From the NCBI GenBank assembly GCA_963788215.1, contig CAWBFX010000001.1, forward strand, positions 186,001 to 250,000: DNA of 64,000 nt. The letters run 5' to 3'. Origin of the DNA: AC-32 sp963788215. GTDB taxonomy: Bacteria > Actinomycetota > Thermoleophilia > Gaiellales > Gaiellaceae. The position numbers were made by a program, and so were the translations under genes. Positions 1-9,783 of the stretch are shown here, in pieces. The stretch's first letter is position 1. Every line of letters begins with the position of its first letter. Under the pieces are notes generated by a model. It did not search any database. It was given only the letters and a program-made list of their open reading frames with translations, and was not told where the DNA came from.

Positions 1-179
1 ATCACGACGTCGGCCTCCGCTCCGTTCGCCGAGACGACCTCGAGGATCCCGTCCGAGCCGACTCCGAAGTGGTAGTCGCAGATCCGCTGGACGCGCTCAG
101 GCGTCAACGGCACGTCCAGCGTCGCCCGCTCGACGAGCAGGTAGTCGTTCCCGAGACCGTGCCATTTCGAGAATCGCAT
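1..179 (-). CDS. dapF: Diaminopimelate epimerase, N-terminal part (runs off the window)
   Basis: Converts LL- to meso-diaminopimelate for lysine and peptidoglycan synthesis in the cytoplasm. Only about 59 N-terminal residues are present. The start MRFSKWHGLGNDYLLVE carries the family's GNDY motif, and FGVGSDGIL fits the conserved segment before the first catalytic cysteine, which lies outside the window. The ATG is at 179-177. The miaA reading frame continues 83 bases into this gene, so the two are probably co-transcribed and translationally coupled. dapA and dapB of the same pathway lie 23-25 kb away in the same orientation. Confidence 0.9.
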   Translation of the reverse strand, partial: MRFSKWHGLGNDYLLVERATLDVPLTPERVQRICDYHFGVGSDGILEVVSANGAEADVV

Positions 180-1017
180 CCGCTAGCTCGCCCGGGGGGC
201 GGTCCGCAGGCAGGCTAACAATGCCCGGAATCCGCCGCAGCCACCTGAGCTGGTAGACGGCGTACCGGCGGCTTCGGATGACGATCGCTTCGATCGCCTG
301 CTCGCGCGGCAGCTCCGCGATCTCGCGGAGACCCAGGACGTGGCGGGCCGTCTCGGAGATCGGCGCGGCCAGCGCCCGGCGGACTTCCTCCTCCACCCCG
401 CGCTCGAACATCTCCCGGGTGCGCTCCTCGATCCGCCGGCGGAGCTCCTCGCGGTCGAGCGTGAGCCCGACGATGACCGTCGGGTGGCGCGTCTCGCCTT
501 CCCAGAGGCGATCTTCGGCGGGTCGCAGCGACGCGCCGGCCTCGGCGAGCTCCAGTGCGCGAACGACCCGGCGGCGGTCGTTGGCGTGCACGGCTGCAGC
601 AGCGGACGGATCGCGCTCCGCCAGCAGCTCGTGGGCCCGCTCGGCTCCGACGCGGTCGTACAGGCGCTCGAGTCGCTCGCGAGCCTCGGAAGGAACAGCG
701 GGTGGGAGCCCGAGATCTGCCAGCGCCGCGCGCAGGTACAGGCCAGTCCCCCCGACGACGATCGGCGTTCGTCCGGCCGCGAGGATCTCGTCGATGGCCG
801 CATGGGCGGCCTCCTGGTACTCGCCGACGGACGCCTCGTGGCCGAGGTCCCAGATCGCCACGAGCCTGGCGCGGGACTGGTTCGTCAGGATCGGGAGGCC
901 GCGGTAGACCTGCATCGAGTCCGCCGAGACGAGCTCAGCCGGGATTCGTTCTGCGATCGCCTCGGCGACGGCGCTCTTGCCCGACGCCGTCGGCCCGAAG
1001 ATCGCGATGACGCTCAA
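97..1017 (-). CDS. miaA: tRNA dimethylallyltransferase MiaA
   Basis: Adds a dimethylallyl group to N6 of A37 in tRNAs reading UNN codons; MiaB, encoded just upstream, then methylthiolates the same base. About 306 residues, the usual length. The P-loop GPTASGKS is at residues 8-15, SADSMQVYRGL at about 31-41 and the GGTGLYLRA motif near residue 100. The start is TTG at 1017-1015, overlapping the TGA of the preceding phosphatase gene (TTGA). Longer upstream versions of the frame run antisense-like through the phosphatase gene and are not credible. The 3' end overlaps dapF by 83 bases, which is unusually long. Confidence 0.93.
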   Translation of the reverse strand: MSVIAIFGPTASGKSAVAEAIAERIPAELVSADSMQVYRGLPILTNQSRARLVAIWDLGHEASVGEYQEAAHAAIDEILAAGRTPIVVGGTGLYLRAALADLGLPPAVPSEARERLERLYDRVGAERAHELLAERDPSAAAAVHANDRRRVVRALELAEAGASLRPAEDRLWEGETRHPTVIVGLTLDREELRRRIEERTREMFERGVEEEVRRALAAPISETARHVLGLREIAELPREQAIEAIVIRSRRYAVYQLRWLRRIPGIVSLPADRPPGELADAILEMARSRERLPARRAGDAGRAVDA

Positions 1018-1751
1018 CCGCGCAGCCGCTCGCGCACGCTCTCGAGCCGTTCGGCATCGGCCCCCGCGTCGAGCAGGAACTCGCGGACGGTGCCGTGACG
1101 CCGCTCGAGCTCGACCAGGACATTCCGCATCGCCGCGGCGGGCATGACCGACAGGATCCGCCTCTTGCGGGCCTCCGCCTCGTCCGGCGCGGCGCCGACC
1201 CAGTCCTCGATCGTCGGCGCCCAGTTGGCTTCGCTGAGGGCGTAGTCCTCGGCGATCGTCTCCGGGCCGACGCCCGCTACTCGGAGCAGGAACGCTGCGA
1301 CCAGGCCGGTGCGATCGACGCCGCCGGCGCAGTGCACGAGAACCGCCCCGTCCAACGGCGCGCCGATCGCGTCGACCGCAGCGGCGAAGGCCGGTGCGAA
1401 CCGCTCGAGGAAGAAGAAGTAGTTCCGAGTACGCCACTCGACGACGTCGTCGACGCCGAGGAGCAGCTCGTCGACCTCGTGGATGGCGGCATCCTCGAGC
1501 AGTGGCACCCGCACCAGTTCGACGGGCGTCTCGTACGGCGGATCCTCGTGGCGGAGATCGACGATGCGACGAACGCCGTAGTCCTCGAGCGCGCTCCAGC
1601 CGGCCGGCGCCAGCAGGGAGATGTCGTCGGCCCGGACGACGACCCGGAAAGCTGTCTCGCCACCGCCCTCGATCGGCAAGCCGCCCAGGTCGCGGATGTT
1701 GCAGCAGCCTTCCCAGCCGAGGGCGCGACTAACGGAGCCGGGCGCGGACAC
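1014..1751 (-). CDS. Tyrosine phosphatase family protein (second of a tandem pair)
   Basis: About 245 residues, related to the neighbouring upstream gene along its length. It has the N-terminal NIRDLGG signature and the cysteine phosphatase loop HCAGGVDRTG near residue 138 (CX5R), typical of the MptpB-like/Y_phosphatase3 family that dephosphorylates phosphotyrosine and sometimes phosphoinositides. The P-loop lysine seen in its neighbour (HCVGGKDRTG) is valine here, which may change specificity. The likely start is GTG at 1751-1749, with a purine-rich GAGGAAGAGGA sequence just upstream and a 23-base overlap with the previous gene. It is cytoplasmic, with no signal peptide. The substrate is unknown. 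Confidence 0.82.
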   Translation of the reverse strand: MSAPGSVSRALGWEGCCNIRDLGGLPIEGGGETAFRVVVRADDISLLAPAGWSALEDYGVRRIVDLRHEDPPYETPVELVRVPLLEDAAIHEVDELLLGVDDVVEWRTRNYFFFLERFAPAFAAAVDAIGAPLDGAVLVHCAGGVDRTGLVAAFLLRVAGVGPETIAEDYALSEANWAPTIEDWVGAAPDEAEARKRRILSVMPAAAMRNVLVELERRHGTVREFLLDAGADAERLESVRERLRG

Positions 1752-2484
1752 GATCCAGGTCCTCTTCCTCGACGCCGGCCGACGTGAGGTAGCCCTCGAC
1801 GCTGCCATAAAGCCGCTCGAGCTCGCGGAAGACGCCGAGCATCGAGCCCGGCGGCGTCTGGGAGATGCGCTGCAGCCGCGCGAGCTCCTCCTCGGACTCC
1901 GCTGCCTCGAACCACGCCTCGTGCCGCGAGCGCAGGCGGTCCTCGCTGAGCGCGTAGTCGGCGGCGATCTCCTCCTCGGGGACGCCCGCAACGTGCAGTA
2001 GCAACGCCGTCAGGAGACCGGTGCGGTCCTTCCCGCCGACGCAATGGACGACCACGCCGCCCTCCGGCGCCCGGGCGACCGCGCGCACGCCGGCGGCGAC
2101 GTTCGCCTTGAAGCGCTCGAGGAAGATGACGTAGACGTCGCGGGTCGAGGTTGCGACGTCCGGCGCGGCGGCCGACGCGGCCTCGATCTCCGGGGCGATC
2201 TCGTTCCACTCCTCCTCGTTCGCCTCCATGAAGGGGACATGGACGACCTCGACGGGCAGCTCGCGGGGTGGATCCTCCTCCCGCTCGTGGTCGCCGCGCA
2301 GGTCGACGACGGTCCGGACGCCGTGCGTTACGAGCGCGTTCCAGCCTGCGTCCGTCAGCTGGCTGACGCTGTCGGAGCGGACGACGGCGCCGAACCTCGT
2401 CTCGCCGCCGTCGCGCATTGGATGCCCGCCGAGGTCGCGGACGTTGAGACAGCCGTCCCAGACGAGGTCGCGGTCAGGCGGCAA
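1729..2484 (-). CDS. Tyrosine phosphatase family protein (first of a tandem pair)
   Basis: 251 residues starting MPPDRDLVWDGCLNVRDLGG. It contains the RDLGG signature and the catalytic loop HCVGGKDRTG at about residues 146-155 (nucleophile Cys, CX5R, with the Lys typical of MptpB-like enzymes). The TTG start at 2484-2482 overlaps the end of miaB by 11 bases, so it is translated from the miaB-miaA mRNA. Its paralogue follows immediately. The pair probably arose by tandem duplication and then diverged in the active-site loop. The physiological substrate cannot be inferred from sequence. Confidence 0.85.
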   Translation of the reverse strand: MPPDRDLVWDGCLNVRDLGGHPMRDGGETRFGAVVRSDSVSQLTDAGWNALVTHGVRTVVDLRGDHEREEDPPRELPVEVVHVPFMEANEEEWNEIAPEIEAASAAAPDVATSTRDVYVIFLERFKANVAAGVRAVARAPEGGVVVHCVGGKDRTGLLTALLLHVAGVPEEEIAADYALSEDRLRSRHEAWFEAAESEEELARLQRISQTPPGSMLGVFRELERLYGSVEGYLTSAGVEEEDLDRVRARLR

Positions 2485-3792
2485 CTGCGGCGAGCTCGAC
2501 GCCTCGAAGCGTCGTCGAGGTTGCGTCCTGGATCTCGACCCGAGCCAGCTCGCCGGGCGCCGCCGAGCCGGAGAAGTTCACGGTCGTGTTGCGGCGGGTG
2601 CGCCCTCGCAGGAGCGACGGGTCGGTGCGGCTCCGTCCCTCGACGAGCACCTCCTCGACCCGGCCGATGCGCTCGCGGTTGCGGTCCCCGGCGACCCGCT
2701 GAACGACGCCCACCAGGCGCTCGATGCGGTCGCGCTTGACCTCGTCCGGAATCTGGTCGGGGAGCGAAGCGGCCTCGGTGCCGGCCCGCGGCGAGTAGAC
2801 GAAGGTGAAGGCTCCGTCGTAGCCGATCTCCTCGACGGCGCTGATCGTCTCCTGGAACTCCGCCTCGGTCTCTCCGGGGAAGCCGACGATCAGGTCCGTG
2901 GTCAGCGCGAGGTCCGGGATCGCGGCGCGCAGCTCGTCCACGACGCGCAGGTAGCGCTCACGCGAGTAGGTGCGGCGCATGGCCTTCAGCAGGCGCGTCG
3001 AGCCGGACTGGAGTGGAAGGTGCGCGTGCTCGCAGACCGCGCCGCAGTCGGCCATCGCGGCGATCACGGGGGCGCGGAAGTCCTTCGGGATGCGGGCTCG
3101 TGAAGCGGATGCGGTCGACCCCGTCCACGGCGTCCACGGCGCGCAGGAGCTCGGCGAAGTCGCTGCCGACGTCGCGGCCGTACGAGTTCACGTTCTGCCC
3201 GAGCAGCGTCACCTCGCGGACGCCGTCGTGCGCGAGCGCTTCGACCTCGGCCAGGATCTCGCCCGGGCGCCGGGAGACCTCGCGGCCGCGCACAGCGGGA
3301 ACGATGCAGTACGAGCAGACCGAGTTACAGCCCATGGAGATCTGCACCCAGGCCTGGAACCTGCGCTCCTGGTGGCGCGGCAGGCGCGCCTGCGAAGGCC
3401 CGCTCCTCCCCGGTCCCGAAGGCGCCGCGCGGCACGCCCTCGCCGCCTGCGCCCAGCCACTCGGCGAGGTGCGGGATCGAACCGGGGCCGAAGGCGACGT
3501 CGACGAACGGGTAGAGCTCGAAGATGCGCTCGCGCTGGGCCTCGGCGTAACAGCCGCCGACGGCGATCACTCGCTCAGGGTCGCGGTCTTTCAAGACCCG
3601 GGCATTGCCGAGGTGCGCTGCGAGGCGCGTGTCCGGCTTCTCGCGGATCGTGCACGTGTTGAAGACGAGGACGTCGGCGTCCTCCGGCGTGGTTGCCTCG
3701 CCCAACCCGAGCTCCTCGAGCAATCCCTTGATCCGCTCCGAGTCGTGGGCGTTCATCTGACACCCGAAGGTCGTGACGTGGTAGCGGCGCAT
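2474..3792 (-). CDS. miaB: tRNA-2-methylthio-N6-dimethylallyladenosine synthase MiaB (two apparent frameshifts)
   Basis: Radical-SAM methylthiotransferase that modifies tRNA A37 after MiaA. The N-terminal UPF0004 domain has three cysteines for the second cluster (FGCQMN, FNTCTI, GGCYAE). The radical SAM motif CNSVCSYC follows, and a TRAM-like C-terminus ends the protein. The reading frame changes twice. One extra base near 3385-3392 (ggcgcgcctg) precedes the radical-SAM motif, and another near 3084-3090 lies between FTSPHP and the segment that follows. Removing one base at each site restores a continuous protein of about 438 residues, the normal length, so these look like sequence errors. The ATG is at 3792. 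Confidence 0.9.
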
Positions 3793-3816
3793 TCGGCGCC
3801 GAATCGTAGCCGTGCG

Positions 3817-5349
3817 TTACTTCGCGTAATCGATGGCGCGGCTCTCGCGGATGACCGTGACCTTGATCTGGCCCGGGTACTCGAGCTGGTCCTCGACCTC
3901 GCGGGCAATCTCGTGCGAGAGGAGGACGGCAGCGTCGTCGTCGATCTCCTTGGGCTTCACGAGCACGCGGATCTCGCGCCCGGCCTGGAGGGCGTAGACG
4001 CGGTCGACGCCTTCGTGGCGGGCGGCCACCTGCTCGAGCGCCTCCAGCCGCTTGATGTACTGCTCCAGGCTCTCGCCGCGCGCGCCGGGGCGCGAGGCCG
4101 AGATCGCGTCGGCGGCGATCAGCAGCACGGCCTCAACCGTCTGCGGCTCGACCTCGTAGTGATGCGCCTCGATCGCGTGGACGACGGCGGGCGACTCGCC
4201 GTAGCGGCGCGCGTACTGGGCCGAGAGGAGCGCATGCGAGCCCTCGACCTCGTGCGTCAGTGCCTTGCCGATGTCGTGGAGCAGCGCTGCGCGCTTCGCG
4301 GTCTTCACGCTCGCCTCCAGCTCGGCGGCCATGATCCCGGCGAGGTGGACGACCTCGAGCGTGTGCTTGAGGACGTTCTGCCCGTAGCTCGTCCGGAAGC
4401 GGAGGCGGCCGAGGATCTTGACCAGCTCCTCGTGCAGGTCGCCGCAGTTCGCCTCGAAGACGGCCTGCTCGCCGGCTTGCTTGATCACCTCTTCGATCTC
4501 CGACTTCGACTGGTAGTACATCTCCTCGATCCGCGCCGGATGGATGCGGCCGTCCTCGATCAGCTTCGTCAGCGTGAGCTTCGCGACCTCGCGCCGGATC
4601 CCGTCGAAGGACGAGAGCACGACCGCCTGCGGGGTGTCGTCGATGATCACGTCGACCCCGGTGAGGTGTTCGAGGGCGCGGATGTTGCGGCCTTCGCGGC
4701 CGATGATCCGGCCCTTCATGTCGTCGGACGGGAGCTCGATCAGGGAGACCGTGGTCTCGGAGGCGTGATTCGCGGCCACGCGCTGGAGGGCGTCGGCGAC
4801 GAGGTTCCGCGCGCGCCGCTTGGCCTCGCCCCGCGCCTCCTCCTCGGCCTGGCGCACGTAGCGCGCGAGCTCGTGCCTGATCAGCTCCTCCGAGCGCTCG
4901 AGCAGGTGCGCCTTCGCCTCGTTGACGGTCATGCCCGAGATCCGCTCCAGCTCGGCCTGCTGGACGTCGCGTGCGCCCTTGAGCTCTTCCTGAAGCTCCC
5001 TCGTGTGCAGCTCCCGGTCGGCGACGCCTTGCTCGCGCCGCGACAGCTCGGTCAGCTTGCGGTCGATCTCCTCTTCCTTGGCGAGGATGCGCTCTTCGAT
5101 CTTCAGCGTCTCAGTCCGTCTGGACGCGACTTCCTGCTCGATCTCGGCCCGGAGCCGGACCGCCTCCTCCCTCGACTCGATCTGCGCTTCGCGGCGGAAC
5201 GCGTCGGCGTCTCTGCGCGCCTCGGCGATCAGGAGCTGGCGCGTGCGGCGCGCCGCGGCGAGTCGCGAGCCGGTGAGCGCATAGAGCGATAGGAAGGCGA
5301 GGCCCGCTCCTACCGCCAGGCCGATCACTATCCCGATGACGACGAGCAT
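3817..5349 (-). CDS. rny: Ribonuclease Y
   Basis: Membrane-anchored endoribonuclease that starts mRNA decay. 510 residues: a single N-terminal membrane segment (about 2-24), a long charged coiled coil (about 30-200), a KH domain with GRIIGREGRNIRALE near residue 211, and an HD domain with HDIGK near 355. Length and order match the family exactly. The ATG start is at 5349. It is separated from recX by 279 bases of structured leader, so it probably has its own promoter. RNase J and PNPase, potential partners in RNA turnover, are both encoded in this window. Confidence 0.96.
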   Translation of the reverse strand: MLVVIGIVIGLAVGAGLAFLSLYALTGSRLAAARRTRQLLIAEARRDADAFRREAQIESREEAVRLRAEIEQEVASRRTETLKIEERILAKEEEIDRKLTELSRREQGVADRELHTRELQEELKGARDVQQAELERISGMTVNEAKAHLLERSEELIRHELARYVRQAEEEARGEAKRRARNLVADALQRVAANHASETTVSLIELPSDDMKGRIIGREGRNIRALEHLTGVDVIIDDTPQAVVLSSFDGIRREVAKLTLTKLIEDGRIHPARIEEMYYQSKSEIEEVIKQAGEQAVFEANCGDLHEELVKILGRLRFRTSYGQNVLKHTLEVVHLAGIMAAELEASVKTAKRAALLHDIGKALTHEVEGSHALLSAQYARRYGESPAVVHAIEAHHYEVEPQTVEAVLLIAADAISASRPGARGESLEQYIKRLEALEQVAARHEGVDRVYALQAGREIRVLVKPKEIDDDAAVLLSHEIAREVEDQLEYPGQIKVTVIRESRAIDYAK

Positions 5350-5367
5350 GCGCGCTCCCTGCTTGAC

Positions 5368-5477
5368 GCCGGGCGGTTGCCCGGCTGGGGACCGGTTGTC
5401 CGCGTCGAAACGCGGTGCTCAGTCGGCACCGCTGCACGGACGTGCTCGAATCGGGCGCGAGGCAGCGCAGGCCTCGC
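5368..5477 (-). promoter_or_regulatory. Structured rny leader with several hairpins
   Basis: Three perfect inverted repeats lie in the 5350-5628 gap between recX and rny: 7+7 bp at 5368-5385 with a 4-base loop, 7+7 bp at 5412-5432 with a 7-base loop, and 7+7 bp at 5457-5477 with a 7-base loop. A 5+5 bp alternative at 5401-5414 shares bases with the middle one. They would fall in the 5' untranslated RNA of rny. Autoregulation by RNase Y cleavage is an inference by analogy with RNase E. The remainder of the gap shows no gene; a promoter is expected but not clearly seen. Confidence 0.45.
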
Positions 5478-5628
5478 AGCGAGCGGTCACGTCACCGCCG
5501 GCTGGTCTTCGCCTCCCTCTGCGCTCGTCTGGGTCATCGTCGTGGTTTTCGAAGCTTGGGGGGTCCGATTCGGAAACACGTAAGTTGCAGGCAAAATGTC
5601 GAGCTAAGCCCTCGTATCCTAGCGCCGA

Positions 5629-6048
5629 CTACGCGTCCGGCGCAATGGGCTCCGCCGCAGCGAGGTCGACGGCATCCCGGTCGAAGCCCCGGCCGGCGAG
5701 AAGACGGGCGGTCTTCGGCCCCGTTCCGCGCCTCGAGACGATGCGCTCGGCGCGCTCCCGCTCCGGCTCGAGCTCGGCCACCGCGGCCTCGACGAGCTCG
5801 GAGCCGACGCCCTGCCGGCGGAGGTCGAAGCGAATGGCCCGATCGCCCTTCCCGCGCTCCGCGAGTGCCTTCGCGCGCCTGCCGGCGAAGCGCTCGTCGT
5901 CGAGCAGGCCGACGCTGCGGAGCTCCGTGAGCGCCTCGTCGAGCTCCGTCTCGTCGACGCCGGCGCGCCTCAGGCGGTCGCGCAGGCCACGCTCGGAGTA
6001 GTCCCGTCGCGCGAGCGCGCGGGTTGCCGCCGCGAGCGCCTCCCCCAT
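5629..6048 (-). CDS. recX: Regulatory protein RecX
   Basis: Small helical modulator that binds RecA filaments and limits their activity. 139 residues with the tandem three-helix RecX pattern: ALARRDYSERGLRDRLRRAG, then LLDDERFAGRRAKALAERGKG, then IRFDLRRQGV. The ATG at 6048 directly abuts the recA stop (6051-6049), so recA and recX form one translational unit, as in most actinobacteria. Slightly short but within the family range. Confidence 0.93.
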   Translation of the reverse strand: MGEALAAATRALARRDYSERGLRDRLRRAGVDETELDEALTELRSVGLLDDERFAGRRAKALAERGKGDRAIRFDLRRQGVGSELVEAAVAELEPERERAERIVSRRGTGPKTARLLAGRGFDRDAVDLAAAEPIAPDA

Positions 6049-7175
<1,127 letters not shown>

Positions 7176-7179
<4 letters not shown>

Positions 7180-7739
7180 CTACCTCCTAGAGCCATGGAT
7201 TCAAGGACTTCGTATTGCGCCCCGCCTGGGCGTAGACGGGACAGGTAAGCAGCCGCATCGGACGGAGCGAAGGGCTCCAGCACCGGCAGTTCCGGCTGCA
7301 GCCGGGGGCGTTCGCGGAAACGCAGGACGGTCACGTGAGGCAGCCACCTCCGACGCTCGCGCTCGTAGACGCCGAGCGCCTCGAGCCGGGCGTGCAGGTC
7401 GTGCGCCAAGGCGCCGGCGCGCTTGCCCTCGTCGTCGAACGTGAGCATCCCGACGCTCCGGGTCTCGCGATAGCCGTGCAGCGAGAGGAGCGGCCGCTCG
7501 GCCGCTTCCGCGGCGCCGCGCAGGGCCTCGAGGATCCCCTCGAGCTCGTCCGCAGCCCGGTGGCCGAGGAACGCGAGCGTGGCATGCAGGTTCTCCCGGG
7601 GAACAAGGCGCGTGTTCGGCACGTCCCCGAGCTCGCGGCGCTGCCAGTCCACCAGCCGGTCGAGGATCTCGTCCGGGAGCCGCAAGGCGAGGAAAAGTCG
7701 TAGCCGTTCACCGCTCTCGACGGTAGCAGCGCGGCTCAC
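7176..7739 (-). CDS. thpR: RNA 2',3'-cyclic phosphodiesterase (2'-5' RNA ligase family)
   Basis: 187 residues of the 2H phosphoesterase superfamily. The two catalytic HxTx motifs are HATL near residue 50 and HVTV near residue 132, the expected spacing. FLALRLPDEI at the N-terminus is typical of ThpR. The enzyme hydrolyses 2',3'-cyclic phosphate RNA ends; the natural substrate is uncertain. The GTG start at 7739 overlaps the cinA stop (GTGA). It lies between cinA and recA, an arrangement repeated in many actinobacteria and Bacillota. Confidence 0.9.
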
Positions 7740-9007
7740 GCCTGTTTGTGCCGAAACTGTGACAAGAGCTCGCGCAGGAGGTGGAGGCCGGCCACCGTCG
7801 CGCGTCCTCGAACCGCCCCGCGGTCTCCGGGAAGGTTCAGCTCGAGCGTCCGCTCGCCTTCCGGCCCGGCGGCGTGGAGATAGACGAGCCCGACGGGCTT
7901 CTCCGCGGAGCCGCCGCCCGGCCCCGCGACCCCGGTCACTGCGAGCGCGACCTCCGCGCCCAGGCGCTCGCGCACGCCGGCCGCCATTGCAGCCGCGGCC
8001 TCGGCCGAGACCGCGCCGTGGCGCTCGAGCAGCTCCTCCCCCACGCCCAGCTCCGCCGCCTTGACCTCGTTCGCGTAGGCGACGATCCCGCCCCGGAAGA
8101 CGTCGCTCGAGCCCGCGACCGACGTCAGCCGTGCCGCCACGAGGCCGCCCGTGCAGGACTCCGCGACCGCGAGGCCGAGCCCCTGCTCGCGGCAGAGATC
8201 GAGCACGATCGCCTCCACGGGCCGTTCGTCCCGCGCGAACAGGTGCTGCCCGAGCTGATCCGCGAGCTCGTCCGCAAGCCTGACCAGGCGCGTCCGCGAG
8301 TCCGCCTCCGCGAACAGATCGACGTGGATCTCGAAATCGCGCGCGCAGATCGTCGCCGTCAGCCCATCCCCCTCTCCCCCAGCCTCGGCCAGAGCCCGGG
8401 CGACCGTCGACTCGCTCGCGCCGTAGAAGCGCAGCACGCGCCGTTCGGGCACGGGTGCCCGCCCGAGGACACGCCGCACCGGCTCGGACTCGAGCGCCGG
8501 GCGCCAGAGCCGCTGCAGCTCGGGCGGAGGCCCGGGCAGCACCACGGCCACGCAGGTGCCCGTGTCCAGGACGAGCCCCGGCGCGGTGCCGGCGATTCCG
8601 ATCACACGTGCGCCCTCGACGAGCGTGGCCTGCTTGCGCACGCCCTCGGCGAAGTCGCCATAGGGCCTCCCCAAGCGTTCGGCAATGGCACGCGAGACGC
8701 GCTCGATCTCACTCTCCAGCTCGGCATCGACGACGAGCTCGCGCCCGGCCGCGCGCGCGAGCAGCTCAACAGTGCGGTCGTCGTGCGTCGGCCCGAGCCC
8801 GCCCGAGACGAGGCAGAGATCGGCCTGCAGCCCCTCGCGCAGCGCCAACTCGAGCTCGGCCGGGTCGTCGCCGACGATCACGATCCGAGCGGGCTCCACC
8901 CCCAGCCGCAGGAGCTCTGCGGCGAAGAAGGGGCCGTTCCGGTCCATGCGTTCGCCGCGGACGAGCTCGCTGCCGGTGACGACGACGACCCCGCGCGGGC
9001 GGGTCAA
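7736..9007 (-). CDS. cinA: CinA family nicotinamide-nucleotide amidohydrolase
   Basis: 423 residues with two domains. An N-terminal MoCF-like/COG1058 domain has GSELVRGERMDRNGPF and SGGLGPTHDD, and a C-terminal CinA deamidase domain has AESCTGGLVAARLTSVAGSS and VTGVAGPGGG. The C-terminal domain deamidates nicotinamide mononucleotide to recycle NAD precursors. The N-terminal domain has ADP-ribose pyrophosphatase activity in studied members. The TTG start at 9007-9005 overlaps the stop of the rodZ-like gene. Full length, with no sign of damage. Confidence 0.93.
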   Translation of the reverse strand: MTRPRGVVVVTGSELVRGERMDRNGPFFAAELLRLGVEPARIVIVGDDPAELELALREGLQADLCLVSGGLGPTHDDRTVELLARAAGRELVVDAELESEIERVSRAIAERLGRPYGDFAEGVRKQATLVEGARVIGIAGTAPGLVLDTGTCVAVVLPGPPPELQRLWRPALESEPVRRVLGRAPVPERRVLRFYGASESTVARALAEAGGEGDGLTATICARDFEIHVDLFAEADSRTRLVRLADELADQLGQHLFARDERPVEAIVLDLCREQGLGLAVAESCTGGLVAARLTSVAGSSDVFRGGIVAYANEVKAAELGVGEELLERHGAVSAEAAAAMAAGVRERLGAEVALAVTGVAGPGGGSAEKPVGLVYLHAAGPEGERTLELNLPGDRGAVRGRATVAGLHLLRELLSQFRHKQA

Positions 9008-9759
9008 GCGCCGGCGGGAGCGCGAACGATGCCGGTCCGCGTGAGGAGCACCGTGACCGAGGAGCCGCCGCCGGGAACCGGGACGACCCGGTGGTTCACG
9101 ACGACCTTGACGTTGGACGGGCTGCCGAGGTTGATCCAGAGGCGCCTGGCCGTCCAGCCGTGGCTCTGGCCCTTGTCGACGGTGCCGGTGAAGAGCGTCC
9201 TCCCGTTCGACGAGTAATTGCGAACGTCCATCCAGGAAGAGCCGTTTGCCGCGAGCACGAAGAACTTGACCTTGGCCGGCCGGATCACGCGCGCCGGCTT
9301 CTCCTTCTTCTTCTGCTTCTGCGTGCCCGTCGTGGTCGTGCTCGGCGTGAGGTTCGGGATCCCGGCCTGGTCGCCGCCGCTGAACTTGAAGGCCGCGATC
9401 ACGAGCGCGCAGAGGACGGCGATCGCGCCGAGCGCGATGAAGACCCCTCGCCGCGCCAGTCGCGCGTGGCGCTGCTGCACCCCGGCGGTGCGGCGCGCGA
9501 CGACCGGCTCCCGGGGCTCGTCGTCGATGCCGAAGCGCGAGTTGTACTCGTCGACGTAGAGCTGGCCGTCGAGCCCGAGCCAGTCGGCGTAGGTGCGCAG
9601 GAAGCCTTTGACATACGTCTGCGCCGGGAGGACGTCGAACGCCTCCTCCTCGAGCGCGCGCAGGTAGCGCGCCCGGATCTTGGTCGCCTGCTCGACGTCG
9701 GTGAGGTCGAGCTGCTGGCGGTGACGGGCCTCGCGAAGGCTGTTTCCGATCTCGAACAC
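9004..9759 (-). CDS. RodZ-like helix-turn-helix membrane protein
   Basis: 251 residues: an N-terminal HTH_25 domain (about 3-75, SLREARHRQQLDLTDVEQAT), a basic linker, one transmembrane segment (about 107-127), a Thr-rich linker, and an extracytoplasmic DUF4115 domain. This is the RodZ architecture, linked to MreB and cell-shape control. The start is GTG at 9759. The gene lies directly before cinA with a 4-base overlap. No mreB is in the window, so the role in shape is by family only. Confidence 0.85.
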   Translation of the reverse strand: MFEIGNSLREARHRQQLDLTDVEQATKIRARYLRALEEEAFDVLPAQTYVKGFLRTYADWLGLDGQLYVDEYNSRFGIDDEPREPVVARRTAGVQQRHARLARRGVFIALGAIAVLCALVIAAFKFSGGDQAGIPNLTPSTTTTGTQKQKKKEKPARVIRPAKVKFFVLAANGSSWMDVRNYSSNGRTLFTGTVDKGQSHGWTARRLWINLGSPSNVKVVVNHRVVPVPGGGSSVTVLLTRTGIVRAPAGA

Positions 9760-9783
9760 GGGAACCCTCGATTTTAGGTCAGA

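Noticed and set aside
1277..2209. A second minus-strand reading frame across the phosphatase genes
   Set aside because: Out of phase with the conserved phosphatase motifs and made of Arg-rich low-complexity sequence.
3013..5292. A 759-codon plus-strand open frame opposite rny and miaB
   Set aside because: Antisense shadow caused by high third-position GC; RNase Y motifs are clear on the minus strand.
5350..5628. tRNA or riboswitch in the largest intergenic gap upstream of rny
   Set aside because: The hairpins do not form a cloverleaf with a T-loop GTTCRA, and no conserved riboswitch core was recognised.
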